The position numbers and the translations under genes are program-made. The notes below the pieces were generated by a model that was not told where the DNA came from, made no database searches, and saw only the letters and a list, made by a program, of their open reading frames with translations. From UMGS755 sp045590535 (GTDB lineage: Bacteria > Bacillota > Clostridia > UBA1381 > UBA9506), in the NCBI GenBank assembly GCA_045590535.1, contig JAZNRE010000028.1, positions 13,986 to 77,985 of the forward strand: DNA of 64,000 nt, given 5' to 3'. Positions within the stretch are counted from its first letter, which is position 1. The number at the start of each line of letters is the position of its first letter. Of this stretch, positions 1 to 8,962 are shown piece by piece.

Positions 1-276
1 CCCTATTTTGCCGATAAACTGACCATGATTCATCTGCATGACAACATGTGTGTTTATGAAGGCGATGACCACATGATTCCCTTTGACGGCAAAATTGACA
101 TGGTTCAAAAAGCAAAAGAACTGGGCGAGGCAAACTATCAGGCACCGGTTATGTTAGAGCTGGTTACTGCTTATTCAGAAGACTATCAGATGATGACACC
201 GGATGAATTTTATAAAAAAGCAGCTGAAGCAGTTAAGCGTTTTGAAGGCATTATCAACGAAAACCGCAAAGCATGA
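1..276 (+). CDS. Sugar phosphate isomerase/epimerase-like protein, 3' end (partial)
   Basis: The reading frame is open from the first base and ends with a stop at 274-276, so only about the last 91 residues are visible and the 5' part lies outside the window. The tail has an HLHDN segment followed by residues reading PFDGKIDM, and ends in a helical stretch. This resembles the C-terminal part of TIM-barrel sugar phosphate isomerase/epimerases (AP-endonuclease-2 fold), where an HxHDN-type segment contributes metal ligands. Family assignment rests on this short segment only, and the substrate cannot be inferred. Confidence 0.55.
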   Translation, partial: PYFADKLTMIHLHDNMCVYEGDDHMIPFDGKIDMVQKAKELGEANYQAPVMLELVTAYSEDYQMMTPDEFYKKAAEAVKRFEGIINENRKA

Positions 277-333
277 TTATTTTTTTAAGCATAACAAGGA
301 TTAGCAACGGGAAAGGGTAGTGTTACAAGTCAA

Positions 334-984
334 ATGAAAATCATTGCTTTAAAATATGGAGAATCAATTTTTGGAGAACACCGCATTTTTAAAGGGGGCA
401 GTCAGGAACGGATGTTGCCCATTTCCTTTGTAATTTATCTCATTCAAACAGGAGATAAAAACATTTTAGTGGATGCAGGTTGTGACGACGGAGCAGGTTT
501 TGTTATGTCGGTATTTAAAAAGCCGGTTGAGGTTTTGGCAGAATACGGACTTTCGCCTGATGATATAACCGATGTGGTTGTGACCCATGGTCACCATGAC
601 CATGTTGAAGCCATTGGCTATTATCAAAATGCGACGATCCATGTGCAAAAAGAAGAATATGAAAAAACGGCACGGTTTCTCCCTGAAGGTCGGGAGGTTC
701 ATCTTGTTGAAGGTGAATATGTGGTGGCAGATGGGGTGACCATGCGCAAAATCGGTGGTCATTCGGCCGGTTCCTGCATTGTTTTGGCAGGGGACTATGT
801 GCTTTGTGGTGACGAGTGCTATTATGAAGAGTGTCTCAAGGACCACATTGTGACCGGCTCTTCCTGCGATGAAGAAAAAAGCCTTGGTTTTATTGAAGAA
901 TATAGCGACGAAAAATATATTCCGCTATTATTTCACGACCCTCGCATTTTAAGCAAGGAAGTGGGGTTTGTGGAGATTTTATAG
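334..984 (+). CDS. Metallo-beta-lactamase fold hydrolase (N-acyl-homoserine-lactonase-like)
   Basis: A 216-residue cytoplasmic protein without a signal peptide. The zinc-binding HxHxDH signature is present as THGHHDHVEA at about residues 84-93. Later metal ligands fit GHSAGS (about 142), the Asp in CGDECYYE (about 159) and a final FHDPR (about 201). Length and motif spacing fit the AHL-lactonase/AttM-like branch of the MBL superfamily. In Firmicutes these are often general lactonases or hydrolases, so quorum quenching is not implied. The ATG at 334 has only a weak upstream purine stretch. The gene is monocistronic and is followed by a strong hairpin terminator. Confidence 0.75.
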   Translation: MKIIALKYGESIFGEHRIFKGGSQERMLPISFVIYLIQTGDKNILVDAGCDDGAGFVMSVFKKPVEVLAEYGLSPDDITDVVVTHGHHDHVEAIGYYQNATIHVQKEEYEKTARFLPEGREVHLVEGEYVVADGVTMRKIGGHSAGSCIVLAGDYVLCGDECYYEECLKDHIVTGSSCDEEKSLGFIEEYSDEKYIPLLFHDPRILSKEVGFVEIL

Positions 985-1020
985 GTTCCGCTGACAATTA
1001 AAAATGTTTTAGCATGAAAA

Positions 1021-1054
1021 AGGGTTACGGCAAATGCCGTAACCCTTTCGTTTT
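1021..1054. terminator. Bidirectional intrinsic terminator
   Basis: A perfect 11-bp stem (1021-1031 with 1036-1046) has a 4-base AAAT loop. A T-rich run follows it on the plus strand and an A-run lies upstream, which becomes a T-run on the minus strand. It sits between the convergent MBL hydrolase and parE-like genes and can end transcription from both. Confidence 0.85.
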
Positions 1055-1064
1055 GTAAAAATAT

Positions 1065-3041
1065 TTAGCTTACATCGGTCATGTCTAAATACAGGTGACC
1101 GGATTCTGCAATAAAGTCTTTTCGACCCTGCAGGTTATCACCCAAGAGCAATTCAAAGGTTTCCATGGTTTTTTGTGCATCCTCTGCCGTTACCTTAATT
1201 AAACGGCGAGTTTCAGGATTCATGGTGGTGAGCGACATCATTTCGGGGTCATTTTCACCTAAACCTTTCGAACGCTGAATGGTGTATTTTTTGCCCTCAA
1301 GCCCTGACAGAATTTCCTGCTTTTCCCGTTCATTATAGGCAAAGAAGGTGTCTTTGCCGCTGGTAATTTCAAAGAGAGGCGTTTCGGCAATAAATACCTT
1401 ACCGGCCTCAATCAGCGTGGGCATTAACACATAAATCATAGTTAAAATGAGGGTTCTGATCTGAAAACCGTCCACATCGGCGTCGGTACAAATGATAACC
1501 TTATTCCAGCGCAACATGTCAAGATTAAAGGTGTTTAAGTCTTTTGATTTTGAATGGGCAATTTCCACGCCGCAACCCAAAACTTTAACAAGGTCCGTGA
1601 TGATTTCGCTTTTAAAAATTTTGTCATAGCCAGCTTTTAAGCAATTCAAAATTTTACCGCGCACCGGCATAATAGCCTGAAATTCGGCGTTTCGGCTGAG
1701 CTTACAAGAGCCTAATGCCGAATCACCTTCCACAATGTAAATCTCGCGGATGTCGGTGTCTTTGGTGCGGCAATCAACGAACTTATTGATGCGGTTTGTT
1801 ATGTCGATGGTGCCGGTTAATTTTTTCTTAACATTGATTCTGGCACGCTCTGCTGTTTCGCGACTACGCTTGTTTACCAAAACCTGATTGGCAATTTTCT
1901 CGGCCATGGCCTTGTTTTCAATGAAATAAACCTCGAGCTGCTGACGGAGAAGCTCGGTCATAGCCTCTTGAATAAATTTATTGTTAATTGCCTTTTTGGT
2001 TTGGTTTTCATAACTTGTCATGGTAGAGAAGGAGTTTGAAACCAAAATCAAACTGTCGGCAACATCCTGAAAACTGATTTTCGCTTCGGTTTTGTTGTAT
2101 TTTCCGTTATTCTTCAAATATTGGTCAATTTCATAAACAAAAGCGTTGCGCACGGCCTTGTCAGGAGCTCCGCCATGCTCTAAGAAGCTGGAGTTATGAT
2201 AATATTCCAGCATGTTGATTTCATTGTTAAAGCAAAATGCAAAGTGCATTTTCACTCTGTATTCCGGCTTATCTTCCCGGTCCCGACCTCGACGCTCTGC
2301 ATCAAAGGTGTGAACCGGTGTCAGCTCTTTTTCGGCACTGATTTCTTTCGCATAGTCCACAATGCCGTTTTCATAGCAAAATTCTTCCATATCCCAACCC
2401 TCAGGGGTCTGGTTATAGAGAATGAATTTGATGCCGGCATTGGCAACGGCCTGGCGCTTCAAGGTTTCGCGATAGTATTCTAACGGAATGTTGATATCGG
2501 TGAAAACATCCAGGTCAGGGCGCCATTTAATGTCGGTTCCCGTGTGGCGATGGCGGAAGTTCTCTATCTGCAGCTCGCCTACAGGTTCACCTTTTTCGAA
2601 ATGGATGGTATATTTTTTGCCGTCACGGCAAACGGTTACATCCATGTAAGAGGAGCTGTACTGGGTGGCGCATGCACCCAAACCGTTAAGACCCAGGCTG
2701 AATTCATAGTTTTCGCCGGAGTTGTTCATATATTTGCCGCCGGCATAAAGCTCGCAAAAAACCAGCTCCCAGTTATAACGCTGTTCTTTTTCGTTATAAT
2801 CAAGGGGAATGCCGCGACCGTAGTCTTTTACTTCAATGGATTTATCAAGATATCTTGTGACCTCAATTTCCTTTCCGTAACCCTCTCTGGCTTCGTCAAT
2901 GGAGTTTGAAAGGATTTCAAAAAAAGTATGCTGACAGCCTTCAATGCCGTCTGAACCGAGCATAACGCCAGGACGAAGTCTTACCCGGTCTGCACCTTTT
3001 AATGAGGAAATGCTATCATTACCGTATTCTTGTTTAGCCAT
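1065..3041 (-). CDS. parE: Type IIA topoisomerase B subunit (ParE/GyrB2-like)
   Basis: A 658-residue ATPase subunit of a type IIA topoisomerase, which drives ATP-dependent strand passage together with a ParC/GyrA-type subunit. The N-terminal GHKL ATPase has ILSNSIDEA (Mg/ATP Asn), DYGRGIP and GLNGLGA. The transducer domain follows. The TOPRIM domain begins at IVEGDSALG and contains ICTDADVDG with the metal-binding acidic residues, followed by the PVRGKILN segment. The sequence diverges from standard GyrB (for example EGDSALGSCK), as in the second GyrB-like protein of Clostridia. No ParC/GyrA-like gene adjoins it: the downstream neighbour is a convergent MBL gene and guaB lies upstream. A GAAAGG ribosome site precedes the ATG. 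Confidence 0.85.
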   Translation of the reverse strand: MAKQEYGNDSISSLKGADRVRLRPGVMLGSDGIEGCQHTFFEILSNSIDEAREGYGKEIEVTRYLDKSIEVKDYGRGIPLDYNEKEQRYNWELVFCELYAGGKYMNNSGENYEFSLGLNGLGACATQYSSSYMDVTVCRDGKKYTIHFEKGEPVGELQIENFRHRHTGTDIKWRPDLDVFTDINIPLEYYRETLKRQAVANAGIKFILYNQTPEGWDMEEFCYENGIVDYAKEISAEKELTPVHTFDAERRGRDREDKPEYRVKMHFAFCFNNEINMLEYYHNSSFLEHGGAPDKAVRNAFVYEIDQYLKNNGKYNKTEAKISFQDVADSLILVSNSFSTMTSYENQTKKAINNKFIQEAMTELLRQQLEVYFIENKAMAEKIANQVLVNKRSRETAERARINVKKKLTGTIDITNRINKFVDCRTKDTDIREIYIVEGDSALGSCKLSRNAEFQAIMPVRGKILNCLKAGYDKIFKSEIITDLVKVLGCGVEIAHSKSKDLNTFNLDMLRWNKVIICTDADVDGFQIRTLILTMIYVLMPTLIEAGKVFIAETPLFEITSGKDTFFAYNEREKQEILSGLEGKKYTIQRSKGLGENDPEMMSLTTMNPETRRLIKVTAEDAQKTMETFELLLGDNLQGRKDFIAESGHLYLDMTDVS

Positions 3042-3056
3042 TTCATTCTGCCTTTC

Positions 3057-3087
3057 ATTAAAAGAAAGGGGAGAAATCTCCCCTTTT
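3057..3087 (-). terminator. Intrinsic terminator after guaB
   Basis: A stem of 9-10 bp (3065-3074 with 3077-3086) is followed on the minus strand by TTTCTTTT. It lies between the guaB stop and the parE-like start, so guaB and parE are probably not fully co-transcribed. Confidence 0.75.
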
Positions 3088-3097
3088 CTTATTCATT

Positions 3098-4555
3098 CTA
3101 TATTTGTGCGCTGTAGTTCGGTGCTTCTTTGGTGATGTAAATGTCATGCGGATGACTTTCTTTAAGACCGGCACCGGTAATTTTAATGAACTGACCCCGT
3201 TCTTTCAAGTCGGCAACGGTCCGGGTTCCACAATAGCCCATACCGGAGCGCAAGCCACCCAAAAGCTGATAAACAGTATCGGAAAGGGGACCTTTGTAAG
3301 CTACGCGACCTTCAACACCTTCAGGCACAAGCTTTTTGGTGTTAGTTTGGAAATAACGGTCTTTTGAGCCCACTTCCATAGCGGCCAGTGAACCCATACC
3401 GCGATAAACTTTAAACTTTCTGCCCTGATAGATTTCTTCCTGTCCCGGGCTTTCGTCACAACCGGCAAACAAGCTGCCAATCATGATAACATCAGCGCCG
3501 GCGGTGATAGCCTTGGGCAAATCGCCGGAATATTTAATGCCACCGTCTGCAATAACGGGAACATTATATTTTTTAGCAACTTCTGCAACATCGTGGATAG
3601 CGGTGATTTGGGGAACACCAATACCTGCAACCACACGGGTTGTGCAGATAGAACCGGGGCCAATGCCGACTTTAACCGCATCAGCACCTGCTTTAATCAG
3701 CTCTTCAGCAGCGGCACCGGTTGCAATGTTACCGGCAATCAAGTCTACATGGGGGAAGTGCTCTTTCACCAGGCGAACCGCTTTAATGATGTTTTCGCTG
3801 TGACCGTGAGCTGAGTCTAAAACGAATACATCTACCTGAGCGGCAGCCAAAGCAGCAGCACGCTCTAACACATCGGCTGTAACGCCCAAAGCAGCACCAA
3901 CCAAAAGGCGACCGTTTGAATCTTTTGCAGAGTTAGGATAGCGTAGATTTTTCTCGATATCCTTAATGGTGATTAAGCCTTTTAAGTATCCGTTTTTATC
4001 AACGATAGGTAATTTTTCGATTTTGTGCTTGCGCAAAATTTCCTGGGCTTGCTCTAAGTCAGTACCTTCCGGTGCGGTGACCAGATTATCCCGGGTCATC
4101 ACTTCGTCAATCTTGCGGGAAAAATCGGTTTCAAAGCGTAAGTCACGGTTTGTAATAATGCCCACCAGTTTTTCATTTTCGCAAATGGGCACACCGGATA
4201 TTTTATATTTAGCCATCAGGTCGTCAGCATCTTTTAATGTATGCTGGGGTGTGAGAGAGAAGGGATTCACAATAACCCCGTGCTCTGAACGCTTAACGCG
4301 GTCAACTTCTGTGGCCTGTTTTTCAATGGTCATGTTTTTATGGATAATACCAATGCCGCCTTCGCGAGCCATTGCAATGGCCAGTGCCGATTCGGTTACC
4401 GTATCCATGGCAGCACTCATCAGAGGAATGTTCAGTTTAATGTTCGATGTCAGCTTTGTTTCTAATTGAATCATATCAGGTGTAACATCCGATTTTTGAG
4501 GCACAAGAAGCACATCGTCAAATGTTAAACCCTCTCTTATTATCATTTCAGCCAA
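3098..4555 (-). CDS. guaB: Inosine-5'-monophosphate dehydrogenase
   Basis: Oxidises IMP to XMP with NAD, the committed step of guanine nucleotide synthesis. The protein begins with the family motif EGLTFDDVLLVP. A CBS-domain pair is inserted in the TIM barrel (segments around ISGVPI and EKLPIVDKNG). The active-site loop GIGPGSICTTR carries the catalytic Cys, and the glycine-rich barrel segments ADGGIKYSGD and GMGSLAAM follow. Length of about 485 residues is normal. Start choice: an AAAGGA site lies 9 bases before a TTG at 4555 but 18 bases before the first ATG at 4546. The TTG is preferred, although ATG 4546 would give a nearly identical protein. Confidence 0.95.
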   Translation of the reverse strand: MAEMIIREGLTFDDVLLVPQKSDVTPDMIQLETKLTSNIKLNIPLMSAAMDTVTESALAIAMAREGGIGIIHKNMTIEKQATEVDRVKRSEHGVIVNPFSLTPQHTLKDADDLMAKYKISGVPICENEKLVGIITNRDLRFETDFSRKIDEVMTRDNLVTAPEGTDLEQAQEILRKHKIEKLPIVDKNGYLKGLITIKDIEKNLRYPNSAKDSNGRLLVGAALGVTADVLERAAALAAAQVDVFVLDSAHGHSENIIKAVRLVKEHFPHVDLIAGNIATGAAAEELIKAGADAVKVGIGPGSICTTRVVAGIGVPQITAIHDVAEVAKKYNVPVIADGGIKYSGDLPKAITAGADVIMIGSLFAGCDESPGQEEIYQGRKFKVYRGMGSLAAMEVGSKDRYFQTNTKKLVPEGVEGRVAYKGPLSDTVYQLLGGLRSGMGYCGTRTVADLKERGQFIKITGAGLKESHPHDIYITKEAPNYSAQI

Positions 4556-4781
4556 AAAAACACGTCCTTTCAAAGTCTATTTTTATTAGTATATCAAATT
4601 TTGTCGGTAAAATCAAGAGATTTCTTCGATTTTATGCAAGATATTGTGCTTTTTTTGTAAGAAATGAAAAGGATGCAGATGGAGTTTTTAAAGCCTTAAT
4701 AATAATTTATCCTCTATTGGCATAAAAATGAAATGAAGTGCTTATAATGTTAGTAAAATAAGACTAAGGAGGACAATCTTT

Positions 4782-5114
4782 ATGGCAATAACATCTGTGA
4801 CAAAGGCTGGAAACAAAATGATGGAATGGATACAGCAAATTTCTGAAAAAAATCGTTTGGCAGCGGAAGAGCAAGAAAAAATGACAGACCTTTTCAGCAG
4901 TATTGAGCAGGCAAGAAGAGAGCTTGCAGCGGCCCAGGCCAATTATGATTATGCAACGGATCCCTCTTTGCTTGAATATTATATTTATGACCTTAAGGCA
5001 GCAGAAATGCGACTGAACTATTATTTAAAGCTGGCCAAAAAAGAGGGCTTATCCCACCCTGTCTATATGACCGCTACGCTGACGGATAGAGGAAGGGGCG
5101 AGAAGGTGCTATGA
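4782..5114 (+). CDS. YaaL-type DUF2508 family protein
   Basis: A 110-residue, charged, largely helical protein without membrane segments. The stretch containing ARRELAAAQANYDYATDP and a following LLEYYIYDLKAAEMR segment matches the DUF2508 (YaaL) pattern. The gene has an excellent AAGGAGG site and its stop overlaps the bofA start (ATGA). In Bacillus yaaL also directly precedes bofA, so synteny supports the call. The molecular function of the family is unknown. Confidence 0.75.
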   Translation: MAITSVTKAGNKMMEWIQQISEKNRLAAEEQEKMTDLFSSIEQARRELAAAQANYDYATDPSLLEYYIYDLKAAEMRLNYYLKLAKKEGLSHPVYMTATLTDRGRGEKVL

Positions 5115-5386
5115 ATGGTTTAGCCATAGCGGCTTACATTGTGTCAGCTTTACTGATTCTTTTGCTTTGCCGCATTTTTTACCGGCCCTTAAAGTGCATT
5201 TTTGTTATGTTTTTTTCATCTGCGTTGGGGGGCGCATGCCTTTACATATTCAATCTTTTGGCAGCAAACACAGGGTTTGCCATTGGCATTAACATCGTCA
5301 CGGCTTCAGTTTGCGGTCTGTTGGGCTTGCCGGGGTTTGTGCTATTGCTTTTTGTAAAATTTATTCTGCGTTATATAGGCATATAA
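5111..5386 (+). CDS. bofA: Pro-sigma-K processing inhibitor BofA-like membrane protein
   Basis: A 91-residue, almost wholly hydrophobic protein with two to three membrane segments and a C-terminal LLGLPGFVLLLF region typical of BofA. In Bacillus, BofA sits in the outer forespore membrane with SpoIVFA and SpoIVFB and holds back the protease that activates sigma-K. The 4-base ATGA overlap with the upstream yaaL-type gene reproduces the Bacillus order and implies translational coupling. It is an indirect sign of a sporulation programme. No spoIVF or sigK gene is in the window. Confidence 0.85.
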   Translation: MNGLAIAAYIVSALLILLLCRIFYRPLKCIFVMFFSSALGGACLYIFNLLAANTGFAIGINIVTASVCGLLGLPGFVLLLFVKFILRYIGI

Positions 5387-5435
5387 AAACAGAGTCGTAT
5401 GGTTTGGAACGCGCCGAACGATACGACTCTGTTTT
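5386..5435. terminator. Long hairpin between bofA and DUF378 gene
   Basis: A perfect 15-bp stem (5386-5400 with 5421-5435) closes a 20-base loop. The T-rich right arm on the plus strand and the mirrored A-rich left arm suggest a bidirectional terminator for two convergent genes. Confidence 0.75.
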
Positions 5436-5447
5436 GCTAAACAGAAT

Positions 5448-5663
5448 TTATCTGTCGTGGGATGCAGGCACTTTTTCTTTAAATAAGAGCGTGATGCTCC
5501 AAAGACCTGCAATGCCAACTAAGGTGAAAATGATGCGGCTCAAAACAGACATTTGTCCGCCAAAGAGAGCAGCTACAAAATCAAAGCCAAAAAGGCCAAT
5601 ACTACCCCAGTTTAATGCACCGACAATAACCAGTGCCAGGGATATATTATCAATTGTTGTCAC
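5448..5663 (-). CDS. DUF378 family small membrane protein
   Basis: A 71-residue protein with two membrane helices. The first contains ALVIVGALNWGSIGLFG, the hallmark of DUF378 (YuzA-like) proteins, and the second contains LVGIAGLWSITLL. Function is unknown. The start is GTG at 5661-5663, set by an AAAGGAG site 8 bases upstream; a longer frame upstream has no ribosome site and is unlikely. It lies between the bofA terminator and the AraD-like gene and could be co-transcribed with the latter. Confidence 0.8.
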   Translation of the reverse strand: MTTIDNISLALVIVGALNWGSIGLFGFDFVAALFGGQMSVLSRIIFTLVGIAGLWSITLLFKEKVPASHDR

Positions 5664-5740
5664 GGTCAACACTCCTTTATTTGTTCTGTCACTAAGTAGT
5701 ATGACCGTAATTTGCTTGTTTATTCCGTTTTTTAAAATTT

Positions 5741-6391
5741 TTATGAGCGCGGGGTGATGTTGCCGGCACGGTCGGTGATGTCGTCGTTGATTTTTTCGGT
5801 TAAAAAAGCAAGATGTGCAATTTTTTCCAATGCGACAGCGTGGCAAACTGCTTCCTTGGCATCGCGTCCCCAAACATAAGCACCATGCTGGAACAAGAGG
5901 ACAGCGGGAACGGATGCAGGGTCTAACACTTTTTTCTGTATGGTTTCAACCATGCAGCGACCGGCTGCGGTGGCATAGCTTTCTTCTGTGTTTTCCAGGG
6001 TTACGGCATGAGTGCAGGGGATGGCCTCTTTGAAGAATTCTAAATGATTTGTTCCGTAAACAGGAATATCACGCCCACTTTGTGCCCAGGCAGTTGTATA
6101 AAGGCCATGGCTGTGCACAATGGCACCAATGGTAGAAAAAGCATGATATAACTCTAAATGGGCAGGCAGACTCGGGATGATAGAGCCGGCACCTTCCACA
6201 ACATTTCCGCTTGTGTCAGTTATTAAAATCCTGTCTGCATCACAGACCAGAGAAGGTGTGGCAGGCTCTGCTAAAACCAGGTTGTTGGCCCGGTCAAACA
6301 GGGTCACGCTTCCTTTACTTAAAAAACGGATATTTTCTTTTTCTAAACATTCTATGGCGTTAGCAAGGTCGAGTTTTAATGCTTCTAACAT
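5741..6391 (-). CDS. Class II aldolase, L-ribulose-5-phosphate 4-epimerase-like
   Basis: A 216-residue soluble class II aldolase/adducin fold protein. The metal-binding HSHG segment (VHSHGLYTTAWAQSGRD) is followed by YGTNHLEFF and EAIPCT, which track the AraD arrangement of ribulose-phosphate epimerases. A third His lies in LFQHGAYVWG. AraD homologues interconvert L-ribulose-5-phosphate and D-xylulose-5-phosphate, but related members act on other sugar phosphates, and no pentose pathway genes are adjacent. A GAGGTGA site 4 bases before the ATG at 6391 decides the start. Confidence 0.7.
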   Translation of the reverse strand: MLEALKLDLANAIECLEKENIRFLSKGSVTLFDRANNLVLAEPATPSLVCDADRILITDTSGNVVEGAGSIIPSLPAHLELYHAFSTIGAIVHSHGLYTTAWAQSGRDIPVYGTNHLEFFKEAIPCTHAVTLENTEESYATAAGRCMVETIQKKVLDPASVPAVLLFQHGAYVWGRDAKEAVCHAVALEKIAHLAFLTEKINDDITDRAGNITPRS

Positions 6392-6468
6392 AAAGTCACC
6401 TCTCATTCATAGATGTTTTCATTTTACCATATAATGCAATAAAAGTAAAGAAAAAAGGAGGAAACCAT

Positions 6469-6717
6469 ATGTACCGTGCTGGAGAATTGCGCCAAAAAGA
6501 AGTGATTAACATAACCGATGCTTCCCGTTTAGGATTTGTGGCGGATGTGGAGGTCAGGCTGGAAGGAGGCGCCATTGAGGCTATTATTGTCCCCGGGAAA
6601 ACTCGTCTTTTTAACTTTGGTTCAGGCAAAGATTTGGTGATTCCCTGGAATAAAATAAAGCAAATTGGTGATGATGTGATTTTGGTTGAACTGCCTGCTT
6701 TAGAAAAAATTACATAA
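6469..6717 (+). CDS. YlmC/YmxH family PRC-barrel protein
   Basis: An 82-residue protein with a PRC-barrel-like pattern: INITDASRLGFVADVEV near the N-terminus and PWNKIKQIGDDVILVEL near the C-terminus, matching the YlmC/YmxH family. Bacillus and Clostridium members are linked to sporulation by expression or annotation, but their mechanism is unknown. It has a strong AAAGGAGG site and stands alone 118 bp before metG. Confidence 0.8.
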   Translation: MYRAGELRQKEVINITDASRLGFVADVEVRLEGGAIEAIIVPGKTRLFNFGSGKDLVIPWNKIKQIGDDVILVELPALEKIT

Positions 6718-6835
6718 GAAGGTAAAAAAACCTTTCATTTCTCAAAAAAATGTGGTAAAATAATGATATGTATGTTTGTTTGCTTTTATAATATGGCAGA
6801 CTGTGAATATTACAACGACAAGCAGGAGGAAGACC

Positions 6836-8785
6836 ATGAAGGAAAAATATTATATCACAACGGCCATTGCCTATACATCGCGCAAGCCTCACATCGGCAA
6901 CACCTATGAGGTTGTGTTGACTGATGCCATTGCTCGCTATAAACGGCAACGGGGCTATGATGTATTTTTCCTGACCGGTACAGATGAGCACGGTCAGAAA
7001 ATCGGTGAGGCGGCCAAAGAAGCCGGCATCACACCCCAACAATATGTGGATGGCGTTGCAGGCGAAATCAGAGAAATTTGGGATTTGATGAATGCAAGCT
7101 ATGACCACTTTATCAGAACAACAGATGATTATCATGTTGATGCTGTTCAGAAAATTTTTAACAAGCTTTATGAGCAGGGCGATATTTATAAAGGCGAATA
7201 TGAAGGCTGGTATTGTGTTCCCTGTGAATCCTTTTTCACACAGACGCAGCTTGTTGACGACTGCTGCCCTGACTGCGGCAGAGAAGTGAAGAAAACAAAG
7301 GAAGAGGCTTATTTCTTCAAAATGAGCAAGTATCAGGACAGACTCATGCAATATATTGAAGAAAATCCTGATTTCATTCAGCCTGAAAGCCGCAAAAAAG
7401 AAATGATTAACAACTTCTTAAAGCCGGGCTTGCAGGATTTGTGCGTATCTCGTACCACTTTTGACTGGGGTATTCCCGTTACTTTTGACGACGGACATGT
7501 TATTTATGTGTGGATTGATGCCCTTTCAAACTATATCACGGCTTTGGGTTATGCACCGGATAAGCAGCCGGAGCTCTATCAAAAATACTGGCCGGCTGAT
7601 GTGCACATCATCGGTAAGGATATTCTAAGGTTCCACACAATTTATTGGCCCATTATGCTCATGGCTTTGGGTGAGCCTCTGCCGAAGCAAATTTTTGGTC
7701 ATCCCTGGCTTTTGGCGGGTGCTGATAAAATCAGTAAATCCCGCGGAAACGCCATTTATGCCGATGATTTGGTAAAACTCTTTGGCGTGGATGCTGTTCG
7801 TTATTATCTCCTTTGTGAGATGCCCTATGCACAAGACGGCACCATTTCTTATGAAAACATTATCAGCCGTTATAACGCAGATTTGGCTAATGTTTTAGGC
7901 AATTTGGTTAACCGTACAGTTGCTATGCAGCAGAAGTATTTTGGTGGCGTGATTCAGCCCAAGACCGATGGGGAATTTGATGATGAGCTTCGTGCCACAG
8001 CCTTGCAGGCGGCGTCCCTTTGTGCTGAAAAAATGGATGCCTTTAAAACGGCCGATGCACTGGCTGAAATTATGAATTTAGCAAGACGCTCCAATAAATA
8101 TATTGACGAAACAATGCCCTGGTCCTTAGCCAAGGATGAAAGCCAAAAAGAGCGTTTGGGCGGCGTTTTATATAACCTTATTGAGAGCATTCGCTTTTTA
8201 GGTGTGCTGCTTTCACCCTTTATGCCTGAAACAGCAGCCAGCATCTTTAAGCAGATTGGTGCTACGGAAACCTCATGGGAATCTCTTGCTGCCTTTGGCA
8301 TGACCGCAGCCGGCACTTCTGTTGGAACAGCCGAGCCTCTCTTTGCCCGTCTTGACGAGAAAAAACTGTTGGCTGAGATTGAAGCCTCCATGGGCCAGCC
8401 TGCAGCTAGTGCAGAGCCGAAAAAAGAGGCTAAGGCAGAGAAGAAGGAAGCCGAGAAAAAGGCCGACATTTCCATTGACGATTTTGCCAAGATGGACTTT
8501 AAAGTGGGCAAGGTGCTGGCGTCCGAACGAGTAGAGGGCGCCGACAAACTCCTTGTTTCTCAAATTCAGATAGGTGATGAGGTTCGCCAAATTGTATCCG
8601 GTATTGCCAAACACTATGCGCCGGAAGAATTTGTTGGCAAAAAGGTTGTTGTGCTCACCAACTTAAAGCCTGTGAAACTTCGTGGCGTTTTATCAGAGGG
8701 TATGATTTTAGCCGCATCTGATAAAAACGGCCTTAAGGTTTTAACTGTTGACGGTGATATGCCGGATGGCGCATCAGTGAGCTAA
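6836..8785 (+). CDS. metG: Methionyl-tRNA synthetase with C-terminal tRNA-binding domain
   Basis: Charges tRNA-Met with methionine. The class I HIGH motif appears as PHIGNTYEV and the KMSKS motif as KISKSRGN. A zinc knuckle with two CxxC pairs (CVPCE and CCPDCGRE) identifies the MetG1-type enzyme. After a lysine/alanine-rich linker at about residues 515-545, the C-terminal 110 residues form an EMAP/Trbp-like OB-fold (DFAKMDFKVGKVL). The start is ATG 6836 with GGAGGA 8 bases upstream; an earlier in-frame ATG at 6776 has no ribosome site. Length of 649 residues is normal for the family. Confidence 0.97.
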   Translation: MKEKYYITTAIAYTSRKPHIGNTYEVVLTDAIARYKRQRGYDVFFLTGTDEHGQKIGEAAKEAGITPQQYVDGVAGEIREIWDLMNASYDHFIRTTDDYHVDAVQKIFNKLYEQGDIYKGEYEGWYCVPCESFFTQTQLVDDCCPDCGREVKKTKEEAYFFKMSKYQDRLMQYIEENPDFIQPESRKKEMINNFLKPGLQDLCVSRTTFDWGIPVTFDDGHVIYVWIDALSNYITALGYAPDKQPELYQKYWPADVHIIGKDILRFHTIYWPIMLMALGEPLPKQIFGHPWLLAGADKISKSRGNAIYADDLVKLFGVDAVRYYLLCEMPYAQDGTISYENIISRYNADLANVLGNLVNRTVAMQQKYFGGVIQPKTDGEFDDELRATALQAASLCAEKMDAFKTADALAEIMNLARRSNKYIDETMPWSLAKDESQKERLGGVLYNLIESIRFLGVLLSPFMPETAASIFKQIGATETSWESLAAFGMTAAGTSVGTAEPLFARLDEKKLLAEIEASMGQPAASAEPKKEAKAEKKEAEKKADISIDDFAKMDFKVGKVLASERVEGADKLLVSQIQIGDEVRQIVSGIAKHYAPEEFVGKKVVVLTNLKPVKLRGVLSEGMILAASDKNGLKVLTVDGDMPDGASVS

Positions 8786-8832
8786 AATTCCATGATTTAC
8801 TAAAAAATGTTTGATTTTTATAAAAAATGAGT

Positions 8833-8880
8833 AAAACGGGGAAAACAAAGCAAAAAACATTTGGTTTCCCCGTTTTTTTT
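8833..8880 (+). terminator. Intrinsic terminator of metG
   Basis: A 12-bp stem (8833-8844 with 8865-8876) is followed by an uninterrupted T-run. It ends the metG transcript immediately before the pta promoter. Confidence 0.85.
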
Positions 8881-8881
8881 C

Positions 8882-8910
8882 TTGCGACCGCGCTTTAATT
8901 GTTGTATAAT
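8882..8910 (+). promoter_or_regulatory. Sigma-A-type promoter of pta-ackA
   Basis: TTGCGA at 8882-8887, a 17-base spacer, and a consensus TATAAT at 8905-8910. It lies 52 bases upstream of the pta GTG start. Confidence 0.75.
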
Positions 8911-8962
8911 ATATGTTTGGAAATAGTGTGAATTAACAATTTAAATAAAGGAGGAATTTTCT

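Noticed and set aside
466..846. Antisense frame of 126 codons inside the MBL hydrolase gene
   Set aside because: No ribosome site; the plus-strand frame has clear zinc-binding motifs and explains the sequence.
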